IMG/VR virus record: IMGVR_UViG_3300020183_000452
Location: 1-24,186 of that record
Length of the DNA stretch: 24,186 bases
Origin: a virus
Reading direction: 5' to 3' (one strand)
The notes beneath the pieces were generated by a model. That model made no database searches and was not told where the DNA came from. It saw only the letters and a list, made by a program, of their open reading frames with translations. Shown here one piece after another: positions 13,710 to 21,100 of the stretch. The position numbers and the translations under genes are program-made. Within the stretch, counting starts at the first letter, position 1. Every line of letters begins with the position of its first letter.

Positions 13710-13940
13710 ATGACTGGTGGCATGAACTACAGAGGAGTGCATCGCAAGTACGCCGAAGGGTCTTCGGAGTATGTTACATATCATTACGGAGATGTGGTAA
13801 AGAGAGGAACCAAATTCTATGTGTGTGATACAAAGAGTACATACGGATACATTCCTGAAGACCTTGGATCAGGATTTACACTCATGTCTTTGACTGTAGA
13901 CCCATCACCAAACGATCTTATTGACGGGGGGGCATACTAA
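13710..13940 (+). CDS. Small spike-operon protein with carbohydrate-binding-like motif
   Basis: This 76-residue protein has the segment YVTYHYGDVVKRGTKFYVC followed by DTKSTYGYIPEDLGSGF. The 'Y-x-GDVV-x(2)-GTxFYVC' pattern resembles the short CBM5/12-like modules often attached to phage tail proteins, where aromatic residues line a sugar-binding face. GAGGT seven bases before the ATG gives a clear ribosome-binding site. The stop overlaps the PAAR gene start (TAATG). It sits between the spike shaft and the spike tip, so it may decorate the spike or contact the cell surface. The fold assignment is from pattern only. Confidence 0.62.
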   Translation: MTGGMNYRGVHRKYAEGSSEYVTYHYGDVVKRGTKFYVCDTKSTYGYIPEDLGSGFTLMSLTVDPSPNDLIDGGAY

Positions 13941-14206
13941 TGCCAGGATTCGGAGTATGCAGAGCCAACATTGACAGTGCTGGCGGTCTGATTCTTGTGG
14001 GCAATCCAACATTGTTTTTGGATGGGTTTCCTGTATCGGTGGAAGGCAATCCTGTTGAGGATCACGGCAACGGAGAACACGACAATGCTGTAATGATACA
14101 GGGTAATTCCAACTTTGTAGTGAATGGAACTCCAATATGTACTGGTGCAAGTCAAGCCAGTTGTGGGCACACTCCCACATCTTCATCAACACTATTTGCG
14201 GGGTAA
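13940..14206 (+). CDS. 5.4: PAAR-type spike tip protein (gp5.4 equivalent)
   Basis: This 88-residue protein has the length and composition of PAAR tip proteins. An opening MPGFGVCRANIDSAGGLIL leads to the repeats NPTLFLDGFPVSVEGNPVEDHG, then AVMIQGNSNFVVNGTPICTG, SQASCGHTPT and a short tail. Such repeats fold into a small cone that caps the gp5 beta-helix and holds a metal ion; candidate ligands are His42, His47, His77 and Cys75, but I cannot say which are used. It follows gp5 after one small gene, and its start is coupled to that gene (TAATG). Confidence 0.88.
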   Translation: MPGFGVCRANIDSAGGLILVGNPTLFLDGFPVSVEGNPVEDHGNGEHDNAVMIQGNSNFVVNGTPICTGASQASCGHTPTSSSTLFAG

Positions 14207-14209
14207 ACC

Positions 14210-14995
14210 ATGACGTGTCCGTGTAAACAAAAATTAACTAACGGCGAAAAGAGCATTCTTACATTTGGTCTGAATGACTTCCAAAACTTGTTAACAAAAC
14301 CCAATGAAACTGCAATCTCGGCAGCAGCAGCACTTTCAGGTAAAAATTCTGCACGGGTGACAGCACTGTTGTCTCAAGCCACCGGAAGCACATCATCATT
14401 GAGTGTAATAGCACCTGCACTAACAGCCGCACAAACCCGTCTAACGGCAGTGGGGGCTGCGGTAAGCAAGTTTGACCAAGAGTGTGCAAAGTACAAAGAC
14501 CCAAAGCAGTTGGCACGAATGATTAGTAGTCTAAATCTATACGGGCAATTTCAGTGTGCATTGGGCATAGAAGGAGTTGATGTTGCTGTGGGCATGAACA
14601 TGATTCAGAATGACGGTAAACAGTCTATTCAAGCACTTGTGGCAGCACAGGTTGACATGGAAGCACTTCTGAACCAATTTAGTCCTGAATTAGGAACTTC
14701 TACCTCACAAGCAATAGCCGCTTTTCAGGGGGGAATTCAAGATGTGTTTTCAAAAATAGACGCAGCAAACTCTGCTGTAAACGGTGCTGTTGACGCGGCT
14801 ACGGCTAAAATGTCAGAAGCCCTGTCGTTTATAGACAAGGTTACCTCTATAAATCTGATGAGTAACATAATTTCAGAAAGTAATGACCCGTGCAACCAGT
14901 TGAGTGTGGACTCTACAGTTAATTTGGTGAATCCCCAATTTACAAATACGGTTCGATCTGCATTGGCAAGTTCAGGAAGTACCAGTTTCAGATGA
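14210..14995 (+). CDS. Unknown Ala/Ser-rich helical protein of the baseplate operon
   Basis: I do not recognise this 261-residue protein. After a short MTCPCKQKL start it is mostly predicted helix, rich in Ala, Ser, Thr and Gln (for instance AISAAAALSGKNSARVTALL and AANSAVNGAVDAATAKMSEA), with Cys at about 91, 116 and 229. Its C-terminal third (SNIISESNDPCNQLSVDSTV, then NPQFTNTVRSAL) looks more ordered. No signal peptide or membrane helix is evident. Its position directly after the PAAR tip suggests a hub or spike accessory. The stop overlaps the next start (ATGA), so the two products may be made in fixed ratio. Confidence 0.6.
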   Translation: MTCPCKQKLTNGEKSILTFGLNDFQNLLTKPNETAISAAAALSGKNSARVTALLSQATGSTSSLSVIAPALTAAQTRLTAVGAAVSKFDQECAKYKDPKQLARMISSLNLYGQFQCALGIEGVDVAVGMNMIQNDGKQSIQALVAAQVDMEALLNQFSPELGTSTSQAIAAFQGGIQDVFSKIDAANSAVNGAVDAATAKMSEALSFIDKVTSINLMSNIISESNDPCNQLSVDSTVNLVNPQFTNTVRSALASSGSTSFR

Positions 14996-15669
14996 ACAGC
15001 ATTACCGAATTTCTCAAATCAGCAACAGACCTTGCGCTTGTGTGGGGCGAGTTTTTGGGTGTATTGATCATGGGAGTCGGTATCGGTGTTGTTGGGGTGA
15101 TCCGTAGCCGCAAGCAGACAGAAAAGAAAATAGAGGAAGCAGCCAGGGTAGAGGAGTCACACGCTGTGATTCGCCACACCCGCGTTCACGAACACCTCAC
15201 TGAACTGCGCGTCACTGTTCGTGCGTCTCGTTGCTTGGTGTTTCAGTTTCACAACGGGGGCAAGTTTGCTGACGGCAGTTCCATTAAGCGTATATCTGTT
15301 ACCCATGAGTCGTGTGCAAGCGGGGTAAAGAGCATGATGATTGAGTCGCAGGATGTTATGCTGAACCGATACATTGATGTTGTCCGTATTCTTGACCAGT
15401 CTCCTGATCGAATTATTCGTGTAGAGACGCTATCTGAGTCCGCATTCCGTTCAAGTTTTGAGATAAATAATGTACTGTTCTTTACTGTTAGTCCGTTGCG
15501 GTGCATGGACGGAGTAACGCCTTTGGGATTTGTGTGCTGTCAGTGGTGTTCTACTGACGGGCTAGATCAAATTGAGAAGGACGGCATTTCGGAGCATTCG
15601 GTGGAACAGGTCATAGAAAGTAGCAGTAAAACCATAAACGCTCACCTGACGAACCAACGGGAGACTTGA
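14992..15669 (+). CDS. Membrane-anchored GAF-like protein
   Basis: This 225-residue protein has one hydrophobic segment at about 17-37 (VWGEFLGVLIMGVGIGVVGV) followed by basic residues RSRKQ, which suggests an inner-membrane anchor with the rest in the cytoplasm. A short charged helix (41-75) leads to a domain with TVRASRCLVFQFHNGGKFAD then GSSIKRISVTHES. This 'r--vf-FHNG--f-dG' pattern recalls small-molecule sensor folds of the GAF type, and GFVCCQWCS near 179-187 fits its last strand. It lacks obvious catalytic residues. Lying between baseplate genes and sharing ATGA overlap with its predecessor, it is expressed with them, but a membrane-bound sensor would be unusual for a baseplate part. 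Function unknown; the GAF label is by eye. Confidence 0.62.
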   Translation: MNSITEFLKSATDLALVWGEFLGVLIMGVGIGVVGVIRSRKQTEKKIEEAARVEESHAVIRHTRVHEHLTELRVTVRASRCLVFQFHNGGKFADGSSIKRISVTHESCASGVKSMMIESQDVMLNRYIDVVRILDQSPDRIIRVETLSESAFRSSFEINNVLFFTVSPLRCMDGVTPLGFVCCQWCSTDGLDQIEKDGISEHSVEQVIESSSKTINAHLTNQRET

Positions 15670-15672
15670 CTA

Positions 15673-16086
15673 ATGGCAGTTAGACTGGTCAACACGAACA
15701 GTAACACCCCTTCGTACTCCGATGTGGAGATTGGTTTATCGCGCAACCCCAAGACTGGCGATTTGCTCACGGTTACAAATTCTGCTGCGGTGCGGCAGTC
15801 CATTCGCAGTCTTATAAGCACATCATTTGGAGAACGACTGTTTCAACCACGAATTGGTGGGTCACTACGAAACTTGCTGTTTGAGCCTATTGACGAAATT
15901 ACTGCATTAGAAATCCGTGACCGTTTGATTGAGACTCTGCGTAAGCACGAGCCTAGAATTGGAACTTTGTTTGTGGATGTTAGTTCTGACGCAGACGGAA
16001 ACAGTTATACAGTAAATGTAGAGTACGGAATGCTAGAGGTGAACGAGTCTCAAAAGATAACAGTCACCCTTGAAAGGATACGGTAA
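15673..16086 (+). CDS. 25: gp25 baseplate wedge protein
   Basis: This 137-residue protein is the gp25/GPW family wedge component. The signature lies at 53-72: GERLFQPRIGGSLRNLLFEP, preceded by AAVRQSIRSLISTSF and followed by ALEIRDRLIETLRKHEPRI and the final strands YTVNVEYGML and KITVTLERI. gp25 sits at the core of the wedge where gp6 and gp7 meet and helps trigger sheath contraction. T4 gp25 is 132 aa, so this is full length. GGGAGA lies about nine bases before the ATG. It precedes gp6, as usual. Confidence 0.95.
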   Translation: MAVRLVNTNSNTPSYSDVEIGLSRNPKTGDLLTVTNSAAVRQSIRSLISTSFGERLFQPRIGGSLRNLLFEPIDEITALEIRDRLIETLRKHEPRIGTLFVDVSSDADGNSYTVNVEYGMLEVNESQKITVTLERIR

Positions 16087-16089
16087 CAG

Positions 16090-18111
16090 ATGGCTACTAG
16101 AAGCGACAGTTTCAATCTGCTTGGATTGGATTTCCAAGACGTCAAAGCGTCTCTGAAATCGTATCTGTCGTCCCAAGCAACACTCAAAGACTACAACTTT
16201 GACGGCTCGGTTTTGAGCACCATACTGGATGTGCTTGCGTACAACACCCACTACCAAGCCTTTTACGCCAACATGGTGGCAAATGAAGCGTTCTTGGACT
16301 CCGCTGCACTGCGTAGTTCTGTTGTATCCCATGCAAAAACATTGGGGTATGTCCCGTCTTCTATCAGAGCAGCAAATGCGGTCTTAACCATTACTGCTCC
16401 AGCGGCAAGTAACAACACCTACTTGTCCAGAGGAACAGAATTTATTGGAGTTGCAGGCGATGGAACTCAATACAGGTTCTCTTTGGTTGACACTGTTTAC
16501 GCAAACGGAAACACTGAAAAGTTTGAGAACATTAAGATATACGAGGGTACACTCCGTCGTATAAGTTACATTTACGACAGTAATCGTAAAAACGGGACAC
16601 TGCTCACTATACCAAACAATAAAGCAGACACTTCTACTGTGCGCGTACGTGTCCAAGCGTCACCCACAGACACCACTGGTTCTACTGATGTGTGGTCTTA
16701 TACCACAAACTACATTAGTCTTACTTCTACATCCAAGGTGTTCTTTCTTCAAGAAAAGGAATTGGGTATTTACGAGGTGTTCTTTGGCGACAACTTCATG
16801 GGATCTCGTCCATCAGATGGTAGTCTTATCACCATTGAGTATTTGGAGACAAACGGAGAAGAAGCAAACGGAATCTCGTCATTCACCACTGCAATATCCG
16901 GACTACAATCAATACAGACAGTTGCGGCTTCCTCTGGAGGGTCTAGTCCTGAAAATTCGAGTCGCATAAAGTTTCTTGCTCCACGCTTCTATCAGTCCCA
17001 GTCCCGTGCAGTAACAGAAGACGACTACACTGCGAAAGTTTTCAAAGAGTATCCAAACACTGACTCCGTTGTGGTATACGGTGGAGAAACAGTGTATCCT
17101 CCTCAATACGGTAAAGTGTTTATTGCTGTAAAGCCACAGAGTGGAAATGCTCTAACCACTGACGAAAAAACATCACTGATTCGCTCTCTACGACAAAACT
17201 CTTCTATTGTAAGCATTATTCCTGAAATAGTCGATCCAGACAATATTGACATTATAGTGGACTCTTTGATTACATACAATCCAACAGCAACAACTTTATC
17301 TGTTGGTACACTCAAGGCACTCATAGTAGCGTATATTTTCAACTACTCATCAACCTATCTTGAACGGTTTGGTTCAAACTTATACTTGTCTAAACTCACT
17401 CAAGGAATAAACGGTTTAGACTTGTCCATACTAGGCAATCAGACAAAAATCAAAATGCGTAAGAGTGTAAACTTATCTAAACTTGTGGCAGGAAAAGGAA
17501 TACAAATCACTTTCAACAATCCATTACACCACCCACATGACGGACACGGTTCTGTTTTAAGCACTACAGAATTCTCTCATGTTGGATCAGATGGTGTAAC
17601 ATATACAGGTGTTTCAGCAGTGGACAATGGGTACGGCAAGATTGATTTAATCAAATACGAAATAAACGGTGGTATTCGATTAGTGTATCCAAACATTGGA
17701 GTGATTAAGTATTCCGAAGGTGTTGTGTCCTTCAATACACGATTCGCTCCAATTACTTCAAGTGTATTTTTCAGTGTTACCGTTCAGCCTGACAATTTAG
17801 ACCTCTTTGTATTTGAAAACAAGATACTAAGAATAAGTAGAGGGTATTCAGATTCTGTATCAATTTCACTAACTACACAAACAGACCGCAAACAATCTTT
17901 GACTGCTAATTCAAATACAGCAGTGCATTCCACAGGCGGAAGTAGTACTCCAACATATTTCAGAAGCAATGGCAGTGGTAGTAGCAGCAGTGGTAGTAGC
18001 AGCAGTGGTAGCGGTGGTAGTAGCAGCAGTGGTGGTGGTAGTAGCAGCGGTGGTGGTGGTAGTAGCAGCAGTGGTGGTGGTAGTAGCAGCGGTGGTGGTG
18101 GTGGATATTAA
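16090..18111 (+). CDS. 6: gp6 baseplate wedge protein with Ser/Gly-repeat tail
   Basis: This 673-residue protein matches gp6, the wedge component whose dimers form the inner baseplate ring. The N-terminus has LGLDFQDVKASLKSYLSSQ, YNFDGSVLSTILDVLAYNTH, YQAFYANMVANEAFLDSAAL and HAKTLGYVPSSIRAANAVL, a strongly conserved gp6 block. The middle has the baseplate-J-like pattern EVFFGDNFMGSRPSDGSLI, APRFYQSQSRAVTEDDYTA and VYGGETVYPPQYGKVFIAVK. Body length is close to T4 gp6 (660 aa). The last 45 residues are unusual, almost only Ser and Gly (SSSSGGG and SSSGGGG) ending in Tyr, encoded by tandem DNA repeats. The next gene starts two bases after the stop. Confidence 0.93.
   Translation: MATRSDSFNLLGLDFQDVKASLKSYLSSQATLKDYNFDGSVLSTILDVLAYNTHYQAFYANMVANEAFLDSAALRSSVVSHAKTLGYVPSSIRAANAVLTITAPAASNNTYLSRGTEFIGVAGDGTQYRFSLVDTVYANGNTEKFENIKIYEGTLRRISYIYDSNRKNGTLLTIPNNKADTSTVRVRVQASPTDTTGSTDVWSYTTNYISLTSTSKVFFLQEKELGIYEVFFGDNFMGSRPSDGSLITIEYLETNGEEANGISSFTTAISGLQSIQTVAASSGGSSPENSSRIKFLAPRFYQSQSRAVTEDDYTAKVFKEYPNTDSVVVYGGETVYPPQYGKVFIAVKPQSGNALTTDEKTSLIRSLRQNSSIVSIIPEIVDPDNIDIIVDSLITYNPTATTLSVGTLKALIVAYIFNYSSTYLERFGSNLYLSKLTQGINGLDLSILGNQTKIKMRKSVNLSKLVAGKGIQITFNNPLHHPHDGHGSVLSTTEFSHVGSDGVTYTGVSAVDNGYGKIDLIKYEINGGIRLVYPNIGVIKYSEGVVSFNTRFAPITSSVFFSVTVQPDNLDLFVFENKILRISRGYSDSVSISLTTQTDRKQSLTANSNTAVHSTGGSSTPTYFRSNGSGSSSSGSSSSGSGGSSSSGGGSSSGGGGSSSSGGGSSSGGGGGY
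17971..18105. repeat. Ser/Gly-codon tandem repeats at the 3' end of gp6
   Basis: A simple array of AGT/AGC and GGT codons closes gp6. It contains two identical 42-bp copies in tandem (18019-18060 and 18061-18102), each encoding SSSSGGGSSSGGGG. Shorter, less regular units precede them. The period is a multiple of three, so slippage would lengthen or shorten the tail in frame. Confidence 0.95.
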
Positions 18112-18113
18112 AA

Positions 18114-21100
18114 ATGGTAAACGCTAATAGCATAATTCTAAACACTAGCGTAGAGTCTTTAGAGGACATCTTTTCTCCATTCATAGAGCAGCAGTTCCCG
18201 TCTTTTGTTCGTGCAGACTATCGTAAATTAGTTTTATTCGTGAAAGCGTATTACGAATGGTTGGACCAGCGTGGAAATTCTGGTTATGTGCTTGGTAAAC
18301 TGGACACAGTTTCCGATGTGGATCAAAATGTGGATGAGTTCTATTCACACTTTACAAACACATACCTTGCATCGTTTCCTACTCTGCTTGCCACAGATTC
18401 ATTGGGTAACAAGCCCAACAAGAAAACTCTTCTGAAAAAAATCAGAGACTTCTACGGCAACAAGGGTACAGAAAACTCATACAAGTTCTTGTTCAAGGTG
18501 CTATATGACAGCGACTTGGAGTTGTACTACCCTAAGACTGATATCCTTAAAGCGTCTGATGGACAGTGGACAGAACCAATTTCTATCAAGACAACCTCCG
18601 TTAATGGATCAAATCTGTTCAATGTAAAGAACGGAACAATCGTTCAGTACGACTCGGGAAGAAATGTATTGGCGTCTGCTGAAATTGACTCTGTTGTGCA
18701 GTACTCGTTTAACGGACTGCTCATTACCGAGTATTTCATCAAGGATTTAAACGGAGACTTTGTTCCCAATCGTGATGTAACAGTGAGCAAAGGTTCTGTG
18801 GAGTACTCTGAAATTGCGTATAGTGTGCTTGGTGAGTTCTTTGTTGAACTTCCAGGTGAAGGCTATCAGATTGGTGACACTGTTTCTGTTGTAACCACAG
18901 CAGGAACTGGATTTGTTGCGCGAGTAGAGCAAACTGGTTTGGCAGGTAGTATCAAGAAAATTGGTATTATCAACTCGGGTGTGAACTACGGCTCCGATGT
19001 TATTGCTAGCGTGATTAGCAACAGTGGTGGTCGAACCGCAAAAGTCATTGCTCTTCGCAGTGCCATTACCTATTATCCAGGATACTTTTCAGGAAATCGT
19101 GGCAAGGTGTCGAGCAACAAGTACGTGCAGGACGGAAACTACTACCAAGAGTTTTCGTATGAACTGAAGAGCGCAATTTCACTGAAAACCTACTTTGATG
19201 TGCTTAAGCGTATTGTTCACCCTTCTGGAATGAAGATGTTTGGTTCCATCTTGGTGAAGAAAGCAATTGACAACGCACTGTCTTCATCATCACAGGAAAC
19301 TACTTTCGAGACTCCTGTTGTTGGACGATACACACCGTATGCTCCACGCACATTCAATGATCTACGCAACGGCTACTTCTTACCTAATCAGGTGAAGGGT
19401 GCTACCCTACAAGTGTGGTTGAGTGGCTACAATGTTCGTGGAAACACCAGCACTGGAGTCACTGCAAACCGCAGTGATTTGGGTGAAACTGCTGGCTTGG
19501 CGTTTGGTGTAAACTCTTGGCAGAGTCTTGTTACTGGATACACATTTTCTCACGCTACTGTCTCTTCGGATGTGTGGCTGACACCACGATTCAAATACGA
19601 GGCGGTAAACACACACCCGTCTTTGGTGGTTCGTCCTGTAAACGAAAACGGTTCCGATTTGTATGAACCCACAACCGGAGTAACTGTAGCCCAGTGGAGA
19701 AGTTTAGGTTACGAAGGGCTGTCTCTTGGGCGGTTGGGGCTTACAGCGGGTCGCTCGTACTTTGCGGTTTGCAAACCTCGTATTGGTGGCAGCATTACGG
19801 CTGTTGGAACTACAAACGGTCGTGCGTTGGTCAGTGATCATTTTGGGCATCACGGAATTGCATTTGGTTTCACTGGAGACACCACTACACTGAAGGTTTT
19901 GGGTTGGAATGTTGGTGCGTCTCGGGTAAACTGGGTGATTGGAAACGCAGGATCCACAGGAGAGTGGAAACTGCTGTCGCAAACGTACTCGTACTCCACT
20001 AGCGGTAACTCGGGTCCGCTGTCGCTGTTCTTAAACGGTGTGTGTTTGGGAACAACTGCTGAAGCCACAAACATAACCTCCGCCTCACACGGTGCAACAC
20101 TTGCTGTTGGTCAAACAAAGAATGTTGCCGATTTGTGTTTTGACGGCGAAATCGCTGAAGTACTGTGCTATCAGGGTGATGTGGGTGAAGGGGATCGACA
20201 GAAGATTGAAGGGTACTTGGCACACAAGTACAATCTAGACGGCAACCTTCCTGCTTCACACCCGTACAAGACTACTCCTCCTGGTGCGTCGCTGCCTGCG
20301 GGTGGTTGGAGTGGATCCACCGGCGACTTCTATCCTGTTGGATACAATCCGTACATTGGCTCTACCACAGAGGTTGGACCAAACGGCAGCACCGCTGCAC
20401 TGGGTTCGCTGTTCTACAATACAAACTTGGGGTACACATACACAGTGATGGACGAGTTTGGACTCACCGCACACAATCCTATTGGTTCTCCATTGGGTAG
20501 CACTACTGCGTGGTACAGCGGCAAAGAAGGGTCGTTGACTCCTGAAGGTATGCGTGGTCTTGTGCTGTGGCTGAAGCCAGAGAACATCGGGGTGTGTGGT
20601 TCTGTGGTCAACGGTGTAAGCACAGATGTGTGGACGGACGCATCTCCACAGGCTAATCACGCCCTGCCGCCCACATGGGATCGGTGGAACGGCTCTTTTA
20701 CAGCAACAAATACAAGTATTACTACTAGTGGCGGATGGTCAAAGCATCTGTATGACAGTACAAACGCTGTAACAAAAATCAGATTCGCCCTAAACGGACT
20801 GTGTGGAGGATTCACTACAGGACGGTTAATGGCTATTGGTTTTGACCGAGACCCTGCTACTTCAACTTCATTTTCGGGTATTGACTACGCATTTTACAGT
20901 TACGGTCCTCACGACAATACACCAACCAATCTCAATAGGTCAAGAAGAGTTCTGTGGCTTACTAACTTTAGCGGAACACAAGACAACGCAGATTTGCTAA
21001 ACGCTGGTGCTTTGAACAGCACTAATTTTTCGGCATACGATGACTATGTGTTTGAACTGGAGTACGAAGAGCCAAACATTGTGTGGAGAATAAATGACTC

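Noticed and set aside
19999-20660. Minus-strand open frames opposite the giant lectin protein
   Set aside because: Arg/Thr/Cys-rich shadow translations with no start signals, inside a continuous 1931-codon gene.
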